Notes: generated from the sequence alone by a model not told the origin. A stretch of 64,000 nt of DNA from Candidatus Enterocloster excrementipullorum (GCA_019119575.1 DWWT01000026.1:1-64000); one strand, 5' to 3'; shown: positions 1 to 8,822, numbered from the stretch's first letter. Program-made: numbers and translations.

Positions 1-128
1 CACTCACCTCCCCGTGATTTGTAGTATACCGAGTTCCCTACAAGAAGAATTATAAAGAAAAATAAGCTCAGGAAAAATATTTTCATAACGTTTTGTGCCT
101 GAGTGAAGCGAAAGGAATGGATATAACC

Positions 129-824
129 ATGGGATTTGGGGAGACCATCCCCGGTTTTGTCTCCCTTCTCGTCCGGTATGACGCGCTTCATATGGATTAT
201 GAGGAGGCGTACGGGGCGCTGGAGCGCCTGGCGGGGGAGAGCTTCGGCGGGGAGGTTTTCCGGGCCGATGCCGATGTCCCGCGCGGGGCAGCGGCTTCCT
301 GCGCGGCAGGGGCCTTTGCCGTCGGGGCCGGCGATGAAAAGGGCGCGGCATCTTCCGGGACGGCTCCGGCCGCCGGCCGTCTGGTAGAGATTCCCGTGTG
401 CTACGGCGGCGATTTCGGGGAGGACCTGGGATTTGTGGCGGCCCACGGAGGCCTCACCGAGGAGGAGGTAATCCGCATTCACAGCGGAAGGGACTACCGG
501 ATTTACATGCTGGGCTTTCTGCCCGGCTTTCCCTATCTGGGAGGCCTGGATTCCCGGCTGTTTACCCCGCGGCTTTCTGCTCCGCGGGTAAAAATACCTG
601 CGGGTTCCGTGGGGATCGGGGGAGAGCAGACGGGGATTTATCCCCTGGAATCCCCCGGCGGCTGGCAGCTCATCGGAAGGACGCCCCTGACGCTGTTTTC
701 GCCGGGAACCGGAGGAGCCCTGCCCTATGGGCCGGGGGACCGCATCCGGTTTGTCCCCATAAGCCCGCAGGAATACGCGCGCATACGGGATATGCAGGAG
801 GGAGGCAAAAACCATGCGGTTTGA
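129..824 (+). CDS. pxpB: 5-oxoprolinase subunit B (KipI/PxpB family), N-terminally short
   Basis: PxpB works with PxpC and PxpA in ATP-dependent opening of 5-oxoproline (pyroglutamate) to glutamate. The C-terminal two thirds are typical: EIPVCYGG, LGFLPGFPYLGGL, PAGSVGIGG, TGIYPLESPGGW and a final GDRIRF segment. The N-terminus is not: the protein begins almost at the conserved IPG..SLLVRYD strand, so about 40 residues that carry the first strand (the GETAVVLEL region of E. coli PxpB) are absent, and an in-frame TAA lies at 63-65. A Gly/Ala-rich insert of about 35 residues follows residue 45. Start: ATG 129 is about 12 nt from AAAGGA; ATG 117 abuts that SD, and a TTG at 93 is also in frame. 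The 3' end overlaps pxpC. Function may be impaired. Confidence 0.85.
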   Translation: MGFGETIPGFVSLLVRYDALHMDYEEAYGALERLAGESFGGEVFRADADVPRGAAASCAAGAFAVGAGDEKGAASSGTAPAAGRLVEIPVCYGGDFGEDLGFVAAHGGLTEEEVIRIHSGRDYRIYMLGFLPGFPYLGGLDSRLFTPRLSAPRVKIPAGSVGIGGEQTGIYPLESPGGWQLIGRTPLTLFSPGTGGALPYGPGDRIRFVPISPQEYARIRDMQEGGKNHAV

Positions 825-1827
825 GATACTTTCCCCCGGTCCCCTGACGACGGTCCAGGACATGGGGCGGAGGGGCTATGGGGACAGGGGATGGCAGGAG
901 AGCGGCTGCTGCGATAAATATTCCCTTCGCCAGGCCAACCGGCTGGCGGGAAACCGAGCGGACGAAGCGGGGCAGGAGAGAGCGGTGCTGGAGATGACCC
1001 TTCAGGGCCCTTCCATCCGCTTTTTGGGGGATGGAATCATGGCCCTTGCCGGAGCGGACATGTCCTGCTGCCTGAACGGGGAAGCGCTTCCCATGTACCG
1101 GCCAATTCCCGTAAAGGAGGGGGATGTGTTTACCTCCCAAATGGCGGTTTCCGGCCTGCGGGGCTATATGGCCTTCTCTGGAGGGATCGATGTCCCTGTG
1201 GTCATGGGGAGCCGCTCCACCAATATAAAATGCAGAACCGGGGGATTCCAGGGCCGCGCCCTGCAGGCCGGGGATTTGCTTTTTACCGGGGAAGGGAATT
1301 CGCAGACAGAGCTGTTCCTGCCGGGCAGAGAGCTTCCCATCCCGGATCCGGGCCTTTTCACGTCGGTTACTGCCTGGCGTTGGCTGGGCGATAAGAAAAT
1401 CCCCCTTCTGCGGACCGTGCCCGGCCCCCAGGAGGATGCATTTACCGGGGAGGCCCTGGATGCGTTTTGGAGAAATGAATACCGTCTGACAGCGGACTGC
1501 GACCGGATGGCCTGCCGCCTGGAGGGGGAGGCCATTGCCGCGCGGGGGGCGTATGATATTTTATCGGACGGGATTTTGGAGGGCTCTGTCCAGGTTACGG
1601 CCGGCGGGAAGCCGGTGGTTATGCTGGCGGACCATCAGACCGTGGGCGGCTACGCGAAGATCGGGACGGTAATCCGGCCGGATATTGCGGTTTTAGCCCA
1701 GTTAAAGCCAGGGGAAGCGGTGGGATTTAAACCCGTGACGCCTCAGGAGGGGATCGAAATATTCCGCCGTGAGGAGGAACGCCTGGCCCGCCTGGAGGCA
1801 TTCTGCTTGAGGAGGATAGAAAAATGA
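814..1827 (+). CDS. pxpC: 5-oxoprolinase subunit C (KipA family)
   Basis: Biotin-dependent carboxyltransferase-like subunit of the PxpABC 5-oxoprolinase. The opening (residues 1-50) has the family signature GPLTTVQDMGRRGYG followed by SLRQANRLAGN. Further hallmarks are GSRSTN near residue 131, VPGPQ near 200 and the C-terminal LADHQTVGGYAKIGTV segment near 270-285. The SGAMD motif usual after the first block reads ESGCCDKYS here, a modest departure. 337 residues is close to the normal length of 310-340. The ATG lies 11 nt inside pxpB and the stop overlaps the next gene in an ATGA, so the four genes are translationally coupled. Confidence 0.9.
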   Translation: MRFEILSPGPLTTVQDMGRRGYGDRGWQESGCCDKYSLRQANRLAGNRADEAGQERAVLEMTLQGPSIRFLGDGIMALAGADMSCCLNGEALPMYRPIPVKEGDVFTSQMAVSGLRGYMAFSGGIDVPVVMGSRSTNIKCRTGGFQGRALQAGDLLFTGEGNSQTELFLPGRELPIPDPGLFTSVTAWRWLGDKKIPLLRTVPGPQEDAFTGEALDAFWRNEYRLTADCDRMACRLEGEAIAARGAYDILSDGILEGSVQVTAGGKPVVMLADHQTVGGYAKIGTVIRPDIAVLAQLKPGEAVGFKPVTPQEGIEIFRREEERLARLEAFCLRRIEK

Positions 1828-2615
1828 GCCAATATGAGACAATGGAGCCCCGTCAGGTGCGGGAGCTGATACGAAAGGGAGAGCTGCAGGGCCCCACGGC
1901 AGGCATGTGCCGGGGGTACGCCCAGGGAAATCTGGTTTCCCTTCCTAGGGAGCAGGCATGGGATTTTCTGCTGTTCTGCCAGAGAAATCCCCGTTCCTGC
2001 CCGCTTTTGGAAGTGGCGGAGGCGGGTGAGAGGAGCTTTCGCCTTTTCGGGGCGGGGAGCGATATCGCCAGGGATATCCCCAAATACCGGGTGTATGAAA
2101 ATGGGATTCTTGCCGGAGAGTATACGGACGTGGCGAAGTTTTTTGATGAGCGGGAGCTGGTGAGCTTTCTCATCGGCTGCAGCTTTTCCTTTGAGTCAGA
2201 GCTTTTGGAGGCCGGTATCCCGGTGCGCCATATTGAGGAGGGGGTCAACGTCCCCATGTATAGGACGAATATTCCCTGTGAGCCGGCGGGCGCTTTCTCC
2301 GGAAACATGGTGGTGAGCATGCGTCCCATCCCCTGCGGGCAGGTTCCCGCGGCCGTGGCGGTGACCGCGCAGATGCCCCGGGTGCACGGGGCGCCGGTTC
2401 ACATCGGATACCCGGAGATGATCGGCATAACCGACCTCTCCCACCCGGATTTCGGGGATCCGGTGACCATAAAAGAAGGGGAGATTCCCGTATTCTGGCC
2501 CTGCGGCGTCACGCCCCAGGCCGTGGTTATGGCCTCCCGGCCGCCCTTTGCCATCACCCACGCGCCGGGGCATATGTTTATCACGGACATAAAAAATACT
2601 GCGCTGAAACTGTGA
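1824..2615 (+). CDS. DUF1445 family protein (YcsI-like putative hydro-lyase / D-glutamate cyclase family)
   Basis: Matches the YcsI/DUF1445 family by RELIRKGELQGPTAGMCRGYAQ-type opening (residues 12-33), IPKYRVYENG (near 86), FLIGCSFSFE (near 114) and a GYPEMIGI...DPV block near the end. 263 residues is normal. In Bacillus subtilis ycsI sits in the ycsF-kipIA locus, and the animal homologue DGLUCY converts D-glutamate to 5-oxo-D-proline. A role feeding or draining 5-oxoproline between PxpC and PxpA is therefore reasonable, but the bacterial activity is inference. Starts in an ATGA overlap with pxpC and stops 10 nt before pxpA, with GAGGAG between. Confidence 0.85.
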   Translation: MSQYETMEPRQVRELIRKGELQGPTAGMCRGYAQGNLVSLPREQAWDFLLFCQRNPRSCPLLEVAEAGERSFRLFGAGSDIARDIPKYRVYENGILAGEYTDVAKFFDERELVSFLIGCSFSFESELLEAGIPVRHIEEGVNVPMYRTNIPCEPAGAFSGNMVVSMRPIPCGQVPAAVAVTAQMPRVHGAPVHIGYPEMIGITDLSHPDFGDPVTIKEGEIPVFWPCGVTPQAVVMASRPPFAITHAPGHMFITDIKNTALKL

Positions 2616-2625
2616 GGAGGAGCTT

Positions 2626-3390
2626 ATGGAACGGATTGATTTGAACTGTGACCTGGGCGAGAGCTTCGGGGCATATACCATCGGAATGGACAGTGAGGTT
2701 CTGCCCTATATTACCTCGGCCAATATTGCCTGCGGCTTTCACGGGGGAGATCCCCTGGTGATGGAGCGGACCGTGGCGGCCTGCGCCCGGGCCGGGGCAG
2801 GCGTGGGGGCGCATCCGGGTTTTCCCGATCTCATCGGCTTTGGACGCCGGAATATGGCGGCCACCCCGGATGAGGTCAGGACCTATATCGCCTACCAGAT
2901 AGGGGCGCTTTTGGCCTTCTGCCATGAACAGGGCGTGCGCATGACCCATGTAAAGCCCCACGGAGCCCTCTACAATATGGCGGCCAAGGATTATGCGCTG
3001 GCAAAGGCGGTCTGCGAAGGAATCCGGGCGGTGGATGAAAGCCTGATTCTTTTGGCCTTAAGCGGCAGCCAGATGCTGAAAGCCGCCGGGGAGATGGGGC
3101 TTGCCTGTGCCAGCGAGGTCTTTGCGGACCGGGCCTATGAGCCCGACGGAAGCCTTGTTCCCAGAAGCCGTCCCGGCTCCATGATTAAAGACGCAGACGA
3201 GGCGGCCCGGCGGGTGGTCCGCATGGTGAAGGAGGGAAAAGTGCAGGCCATTGACGGCCAGGATATTTCCATCCGGGCGGATTCCGTCTGCGTTCACGGG
3301 GACAGCCGGTCGGCCCTGGATTTTGTGAAAAGAATTCGCGAGAACCTGGAGCGGGAGAACATCACCTGCCTGCCATTGGAGCGGGAATGA
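2626..3390 (+). CDS. pxpA: 5-oxoprolinase subunit A (LamB/YcsF family)
   Basis: TIM-barrel-like LamB/YcsF subunit that completes the 5-oxoprolinase complex. The N-terminus is diagnostic: IDLNCDLGESFGAY, then ITSANIACGFHGGDP near residue 30 and GAHPGFPDLIGFGRR near 62. VKPHGALYN (near 108) and EVFADRAYEPDGSLVPRS (near 164) are also family blocks. 254 residues is the usual length. It has a GAGGAG site 5 nt upstream of its ATG and closes the cluster. No transporter or KipR-type regulator is present on this side; anything upstream of pxpB lies outside the window. Confidence 0.92.
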   Translation: MERIDLNCDLGESFGAYTIGMDSEVLPYITSANIACGFHGGDPLVMERTVAACARAGAGVGAHPGFPDLIGFGRRNMAATPDEVRTYIAYQIGALLAFCHEQGVRMTHVKPHGALYNMAAKDYALAKAVCEGIRAVDESLILLALSGSQMLKAAGEMGLACASEVFADRAYEPDGSLVPRSRPGSMIKDADEAARRVVRMVKEGKVQAIDGQDISIRADSVCVHGDSRSALDFVKRIRENLERENITCLPLERE

Positions 3391-3456
3391 GAATTTGACA
3401 GATGTCGGACATTTCCTTGCCCGGCGTCTGAACAGCTGCGAATTTTTAAATATGTA

Positions 3457-4350
3457 CTACACCATCAAAACGCCTTCGGACAGTACGAGCTGCCGGAGGC
3501 GTTTCATTTCCTCCTCGTCCGGCGTCAGGAAGCAGTCCGGGGGAGGCGTCAGGGAGAGGGCCTGATATTTGCTCTTTCCAAGGGTGTGGTAGGGCAGAAG
3601 CTCCATACGGGCCGCGGGCAGATGCCGGCGGACAAAGCGGGCGGTCTCACGGATGTTTTCCTCGTCCGCGTTTACGCCCTTGATGACCGGAACCCGGATG
3701 ACAATGCGGGCGGAGAGCCCAGCATACGCCCGGATATTTTCCAGGATGGGGTGGTTGCTCACTCCGGTATAGCGGATATGGCGCTCCTCATCCATACACT
3801 TGATGTCCGTAAAAATGGTGTCCATGCGGGAGAGACCTTCCATCACCCGCGGCATATCAAACGCGCCGGAACTCTCCATAGCCAGGCGGATGCCGGTATC
3901 GTAGAGCAGGCGGCACACCTGGTTGAAAAAATCCGGCTGGGCGGTGGGTTCCCCTCCGGAAAGGGTGACGCCCCCTCCGGAGAAGCGGAACACGGACAGA
4001 TTTTCCTCCAGCTCATCTAAGAGCTCCTGGGGAGTAATTCTGCGCCCATAGAGCGTCCTGGCCCCGGTGGGGCAGACAGAGGCGCAGGCCCCGCAGGATC
4101 GGCAGTTTTTCCGGATATCCGGATTTTCCCAATCAATCCCCAGATGATCCGGGCAGACAGCCGTGCAGCGGCCGCAGCCCGCGCACAGGTTTTTGTAAAA
4201 AGCGAGGGAAGGCTCGCGGGTCATACCCTCCGGATTTGCGCACCAGCGGCAGCGCAGGGGACAGCCGGAAAAGAAAATCACTGTGCGGATTCCGTGGCCG
4301 TCGTGGAGAGAAAAGTTTTGAATCTGAAAAATTTGTCCGCTGACATTCAT
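3457..4350 (-). CDS. Glycyl-radical enzyme activating enzyme (radical SAM)
   Basis: Radical-SAM activase that installs the glycyl radical on the enzyme encoded just upstream in the same operon. The SAM cluster motif is CPLRCRWC at about residues 29-36. Two ferredoxin-like clusters follow (CAGCGRCTAVCP and CRSCGACASVCP), as in activases of the PFL-like eliminase group but not of PFL itself. GGGVTLSGGEP is the SAM-binding GGE block. The second ATG (4350) is chosen because AAAGGAG stands 9 nt before it and directly abuts the first ATG (4359). 57 nt separate it from the radical enzyme stop. It ends convergently with pxpA. Confidence 0.93.
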   Translation of the reverse strand: MNVSGQIFQIQNFSLHDGHGIRTVIFFSGCPLRCRWCANPEGMTREPSLAFYKNLCAGCGRCTAVCPDHLGIDWENPDIRKNCRSCGACASVCPTGARTLYGRRITPQELLDELEENLSVFRFSGGGVTLSGGEPTAQPDFFNQVCRLLYDTGIRLAMESSGAFDMPRVMEGLSRMDTIFTDIKCMDEERHIRYTGVSNHPILENIRAYAGLSARIVIRVPVIKGVNADEENIRETARFVRRHLPAARMELLPYHTLGKSKYQALSLTPPPDCFLTPDEEEMKRLRQLVLSEGVLMV

Positions 4351-4416
4351 GAGGGGCATCTCCTTTCTGCCTGCATATGGGGCCTGCGCCGGCTGTCCGG
4401 CAAAGTTTTATTGCGG

Positions 4417-6789
4417 TCAATAGGAGGCATGGGCATTTCTGGCAATAATCGCTTCCTGCATTTCCAGGGACAGATTCACCCACTGGGTGCTGTAGCCGGC
4501 CACCCGGACCAGGAGGTCTTTGTAGTTTTCCGGGTGTTTCTGGGCGTCCCGCAGAACCTCGTTGCTCACCACATTGAACTGTACATGGAAGGCGCCCAAG
4601 GAGAAATAGCTCTGCAGCAGGGCTCCCAGGTTGGCCTGCCCCCGCGGGTCCGCGATCAGGTCATGGCCCAGGCGCAGGTTTAAGAGAGTTCCGCCGCTGT
4701 GGATGTCATGGGTTATTTTTGCGGCGGAGCGCATGGCAGCGATAGGGGTTTTCTTATCCCGCCCCGCATAGGGGGAAACGCCCTCGGTCAGGGGCTCCCC
4801 CGCCCGGCGGCCGTCCGGGGTGGCGCCCACAATCCGCCCGGTGGGAATGTAATTGGATATGCCCATAAATGCGCTGTTGAATGGCTTGCCGTTGCAGTCC
4901 GTATAGCTGTGGACCTGGTCATAATAGAAATTGGCCATCCGCACGGCGATGGAATCCACATAGTCGTCATTGTTGCCGAACTTGGGGCAGTCCAGGGCCA
5001 GGGCCCGCAGATCCTCATATCCCGCCCAGTTGGCGTCCAGGGCTTTGCAGAGTGTCTCCATGGAGACGGACTTTTGCTCAAAGACCAGGCGTTTGATGAC
5101 CGCCAGGGCATCAGAGACGCAGCCCAGTCCGATTCCCGTCATCACCGGCCCCACATTGTAGAGGCCGCCGCCCTGGGCCAGATCCTTCCCGGAAATGAGG
5201 CAGTGCTCATGCAGGGCGGAGAGGAAGGGGCGGGGAACCATCTCCTCGTGAAGGCGCTGGGCCTCTACAGTGGCGATGGCGGTGTGGCGGATGATATTGG
5301 CCAGCTGCCGGAAGTACGCCTCCTCCACCTCCTCATAAGAGGAGAATTCCACAGCAGGCTTTTCGGGAAGCCCTACAAGCTCCCCGGTCATCCGCTGCCG
5401 GCCCTCGTTCAAAGCGCATTCCAGGGCGGTGCCGAAATTTAAATTGGCCGCGGCAGTCCACTCGCTGGCCTTCCGGCTGTGGGGAACCACGCAGCCGCAG
5501 TTGTTCCAATCCATGGCCACGCGGGGCGGCATGCCGTTATTTAAAAGCATGCGGTAACCGCATTCATCGCTGTGTATGGCGGGAAATCCCGTACCCTCGG
5601 CCACGAGGCTGGTTACAGCCTGGAGAAATTTTAAAGGGCAGCTCTGGCTGATGCGCACAGAAAGCCCCGGCTGGTGCGTCTTGACCGCCCTAGTGGCCTC
5701 CAGGGCCATATAGCTGATGGCGTTGGTTCCATCGGTCCCGTCCGCCTTTAGCCCGCCCACGGTGAGATTCTGGAACTGATTGTAGCCGGCAAAGTACCCG
5801 GCAGTGTTGGAGGAGATGGTCCAGACCCAGGTGGAATATTTAATCCACAGAGCCTCAATGAGCTCCTGGGCCTCATCGGGGGTGATGCGCCCGGCCTCCA
5901 AATCTGCCGCGTAGTAGGGATACATGTACTGGTCAAACCGCCCCGGATTGAGGGACAGAGGGTTTTCGGAGATTATGCCGCCCCACTGTACAAACCAGAC
6001 GAACTGGATGGCCTCGTAGAAGGTGCGCGGAGGATTTTCAGGAACCCGCATGCAGATATCGCTGATTTTTAAAAGCTCCTCTCTGCGCCGGGGTTTTTCT
6101 TCCCCCTCCGCGGCGGTGCGGGCGGCCTGCGCATACCGCCGGGCCAGGGTGATAATGCCGTCGCAGGCGATGATGACGGAGCGATAGAAATCCCGCTTCT
6201 CCTGTCCTTCCTTCGTGGAAATGTCCAGAGCCGCCAGACGTTCTTCCGCCTCCTTTTTTATGCCGCCAAACCCCTTGGGAAAGAGCTCATCCTGGTAGTC
6301 GGGCGTGGTCTCCCCCACTGCCTGTCTCCACTTGGAATCGCTGTCCGCGATGCCGGTATCCACGCAGATTTTCGCGGTCTCTGCCGGAATCCGGGCCAGA
6401 AATGCCTCCTCAAGGGATTTGCCCTTCCAGTAGGGGAAAATATGTTCCCGCATGTAGGCGCACTGCTTTGGCGTCATAATATATGGATCCTGGGGTCTGT
6501 CAGAAAAGGTATCCATCTCCCGGTCCACCCAGAGCCAGGAGAGCTCAGGGGTGAGAATTCCGCACTTAAAATGTTCCCCCACAGCACCTACGATGAGCTC
6601 ATCTTCAAAAATATAGCAGCCGATCTGCCGGCAGGTATCCCGAAATGCCTTGGCAGCCCGGATGGCCGCGGGCTGCCCTTCGGTCTTTTTATAGGATTCG
6701 GTCCAGATACGGGCTCGCTCCGTGGAAATGCGGGGCTTTTCGGAGACGTAGCGCCAGCGGGCCTTCTCGTTGCGTTCAAACTTGCTCAT
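4417..6789 (-). CDS. PFL-like glycyl radical enzyme with atypical active-site loop
   Basis: 790-residue enzyme with an N-terminal PFL domain and a C-terminal glycyl radical domain. The radical site is RVAGYS, Gly765. The thiyl Cys lies in NNCGCVVPHSR: Cys433 with Val434-Val435. In glycerol, propanediol, choline, isethionate and hydroxyproline GREs, and in arylacetate decarboxylases, the residue two after the Cys is Glu (GCVE); here it is Val435. A second Cys (431) sits one residue away from the catalytic one, unlike the adjacent CC of PFL. The known eliminase chemistry is therefore unlikely, and the substrate cannot be named. SD AGGAGG precedes the ATG. The activase follows in the operon, and a sigma-A promoter lies at 6970-6998. 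Confidence 0.9.
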   Translation of the reverse strand: MSKFERNEKARWRYVSEKPRISTERARIWTESYKKTEGQPAAIRAAKAFRDTCRQIGCYIFEDELIVGAVGEHFKCGILTPELSWLWVDREMDTFSDRPQDPYIMTPKQCAYMREHIFPYWKGKSLEEAFLARIPAETAKICVDTGIADSDSKWRQAVGETTPDYQDELFPKGFGGIKKEAEERLAALDISTKEGQEKRDFYRSVIIACDGIITLARRYAQAARTAAEGEEKPRRREELLKISDICMRVPENPPRTFYEAIQFVWFVQWGGIISENPLSLNPGRFDQYMYPYYAADLEAGRITPDEAQELIEALWIKYSTWVWTISSNTAGYFAGYNQFQNLTVGGLKADGTDGTNAISYMALEATRAVKTHQPGLSVRISQSCPLKFLQAVTSLVAEGTGFPAIHSDECGYRMLLNNGMPPRVAMDWNNCGCVVPHSRKASEWTAAANLNFGTALECALNEGRQRMTGELVGLPEKPAVEFSSYEEVEEAYFRQLANIIRHTAIATVEAQRLHEEMVPRPFLSALHEHCLISGKDLAQGGGLYNVGPVMTGIGLGCVSDALAVIKRLVFEQKSVSMETLCKALDANWAGYEDLRALALDCPKFGNNDDYVDSIAVRMANFYYDQVHSYTDCNGKPFNSAFMGISNYIPTGRIVGATPDGRRAGEPLTEGVSPYAGRDKKTPIAAMRSAAKITHDIHSGGTLLNLRLGHDLIADPRGQANLGALLQSYFSLGAFHVQFNVVSNEVLRDAQKHPENYKDLLVRVAGYSTQWVNLSLEMQEAIIARNAHASY

Positions 6790-6882
6790 GGGTATATCCT
6801 CCTGCTGATTTTTGGCAGCCGCCGGGATGTGCGTTTGGCAGCCGCGCTTTTTGACGGCGGCGCTGTCCGCGAAATATCTGCG

Positions 6883-6931
6883 GAAAAAAGAAAAGCATGC
6901 AGGAAGACAAAATGCTTCTTTGCATGCTTTT
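6883..6931 (-). terminator. Hairpin with U-run in the GRE leader (possible attenuator)
   Basis: An 11-bp perfect stem (6891-6901 pairing with 6921-6931) is followed in the minus direction by a T-rich tail at 6883-6890. It has the form of an intrinsic terminator. It lies downstream of the AAA-ATPase gene but also downstream of the promoter at 6970-6998, so transcripts started there must pass it to reach the GRE gene. Confidence 0.6.
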
Positions 6932-6969
6932 ATGCGCTTCGGGACGCGCCGCCCTTATTGAATAGCTAC

Positions 6970-6998
6970 ATTTTAATATGGGAAGGGGGAAATGTCAA
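6970..6998 (-). promoter_or_regulatory. Sigma-A promoter of the GRE operon
   Basis: On the minus strand TTGACA (6993-6998) and TAAAAT (6970-6975) are 17 bp apart. Transcription would start near 6963, giving a leader of about 175 nt before the glycyl radical enzyme. Confidence 0.7.
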
Positions 6999-7024
6999 GG
7001 GCGGCGGGAGGAATTTCGCTGCGC

Positions 7025-8743
7025 TCAGCCTTGCCGCGTCTCTTTCTCCACCGCAACCCTGCACTGCTTCCGAAAACAGGCAATCCCATAGTGATAAATG
7101 GTATGGCAGCCCTCCTCCCGCAGCTCGGCAGCGTATTTCTTTTCCGCAATCTGCTGCAGGGCTTTCTGACAGGCGGATTCCAGCTCTCCCCTCTGGGCGT
7201 ACTTCACTTCAATCAGAAGGCCGATCTCTTCATCCTCGATTTTTACCAGAATATCACTGTAGCCCTCCTCGGATTCCCGGTTGGACTTTACGAACCAGCC
7301 GTCCTTAAAGCCCAGGATCCCCAGCAGGATTCCATGGAAGAAATTCTCCTTGGTGGGCCTGCGCACAAAGGTATCGCGGATGCTGATGGTCTGCTTCAGA
7401 TAATCCGTAAACAGCCGTTCCACCTCGGGTGCGTCTCCTGTTTTAAGGGCTTCGCAGAAGGCTGCAAGCCGTTTGCCGTCTTTTTGGACATTCTCCTTAA
7501 ACAGTGATAAAATCTGGTCTTTGAACAGGCTGCGGATTTCCATATTGGGGATGGCAAGATAGTAGCTGCGGCCATCCAATGTCCCCCGCTGGGTCAGATA
7601 GCCTGTGGCAAGCAAAAGGCTCCAGAGGTGGTCGATGGAGTCGTACAGGCTGTTATAGGTCAGATCCTCGCGGATTTCCTTCACCAACGTTTCCCCCGCA
7701 ACCAGGGCCTCCACTTCGCTCTTTGTCAGCCCGTTTCCCGTCATCCGGATAAAACGACGGATTATTTCGTTGCTGCTGGTATTGGACCAGTAGTTCTGGG
7801 GGAAAAGGTTGGGGTTATCGACCCGCTTGCTGCAGTAGCAGATTACATCCCAGGGGCAGTAGACCTCCGCATTGCCAAACCGGTATCCGTCATACCAGGC
7901 CTTCACGGCGCCATAGGCATCGGAAATATGGTAATATCCCAGCATTTCCTGCACCTCCCGGTCGGTAAATCCGAAATATTCCTCATATTGGACATCGGTC
8001 ACAGACAAGACATTTAAATTGTTCAGGCCGGTAAAGATACTTTCTTTGGAGATCCGCAGACAGCCGGTCAGGACGGCAAACTGCAGGCTTTCGTTGGTTT
8101 TTAAGACATTGTTGAACAGGCCGCGGATCAGGGAAACCATCTCATTGTAATAGCCGGATTGGAAGGCTTTGTCCAGGGGCACATCGTATTCATCAATCAA
8201 AAGGATCACCTTGCGGCCGTGGTGTTTGGCGAGAAACCGGGACAGTGTATACAGGCTGTCAACCAGCAAATCGTCGGCCATAGTAAAGCTTCCGTCCCGG
8301 GTGTCAATCAGGGCCTGATAGATTTTCCTCTCATCCGGCAGCAGGCGGCTGCTTTCTGATAAGTATGGAAAGCGGAAGGCCTCATTTCCGATGACCCGCC
8401 GCAGGGCAGCGGATGCCTCGCCGAAGCTGCGTCCGTCCACGCCTTTGAGGGAAATGGAGATGACCGGGAATTTTCCCATATATTTCTGGCAGATTTCGGT
8501 CTCACCTGCTATTTCCAGCCCCTCAAACAGAGCCGGATTGCAGCCGAGTTCAAAAAAAGCCTTCAGCATGCTCATATTCAGGGATTTTCCAAAACGCCTG
8601 GGGCGGGTGAAGAGATTCACTTTGCTCCATTTTTGCAGAAGCTCTCGGATCATTCCTGTCTTATCAATATAATAGAAATTCTCTCTGCGGATCTCCTCAA
8701 AGCTTTCAATCCCTACGGGCAGTTTCTTTTGTCCGATATTCAT
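7025..8743 (-). CDS. AAA-ATPase-like / PD-(D/E)XK nuclease superfamily protein
   Basis: 572-residue member of the AAA-ATPase_like plus DUF1703-type family common in gut Firmicutes and Bacteroidetes, whose cellular role is not established. The N-terminal domain has IDKTGMI, a P-loop-like RPRRFGKS (about residues 45-52) and a Walker B-like VILLIDEYDVPL. The C-terminal domain has the nuclease pattern GYSDILV..LLIEVKY (D, then E-x-K). ATG 8743 is chosen because AAAGGAGG stands 7 nt upstream; the 30 codons before it have no SD. It is a single-gene unit, and families of this kind often occur in several near-identical copies per genome. Confidence 0.85.
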   Translation of the reverse strand: MNIGQKKLPVGIESFEEIRRENFYYIDKTGMIRELLQKWSKVNLFTRPRRFGKSLNMSMLKAFFELGCNPALFEGLEIAGETEICQKYMGKFPVISISLKGVDGRSFGEASAALRRVIGNEAFRFPYLSESSRLLPDERKIYQALIDTRDGSFTMADDLLVDSLYTLSRFLAKHHGRKVILLIDEYDVPLDKAFQSGYYNEMVSLIRGLFNNVLKTNESLQFAVLTGCLRISKESIFTGLNNLNVLSVTDVQYEEYFGFTDREVQEMLGYYHISDAYGAVKAWYDGYRFGNAEVYCPWDVICYCSKRVDNPNLFPQNYWSNTSSNEIIRRFIRMTGNGLTKSEVEALVAGETLVKEIREDLTYNSLYDSIDHLWSLLLATGYLTQRGTLDGRSYYLAIPNMEIRSLFKDQILSLFKENVQKDGKRLAAFCEALKTGDAPEVERLFTDYLKQTISIRDTFVRRPTKENFFHGILLGILGFKDGWFVKSNRESEEGYSDILVKIEDEEIGLLIEVKYAQRGELESACQKALQQIAEKKYAAELREEGCHTIYHYGIACFRKQCRVAVEKETRQG

Positions 8744-8822
8744 GGTTTGCGGCCTCCTTTCTATGTAAATTTTGCAGGATGCGCGGTTTCTGTTATCTGT
8801 CTTTATCTTATCATTCTGTCCG

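Noticed and set aside
4-351. 115-codon minus-strand frame at the left edge
   Set aside because: Arg/Pro-rich shadow of pxpB without SD or motifs.
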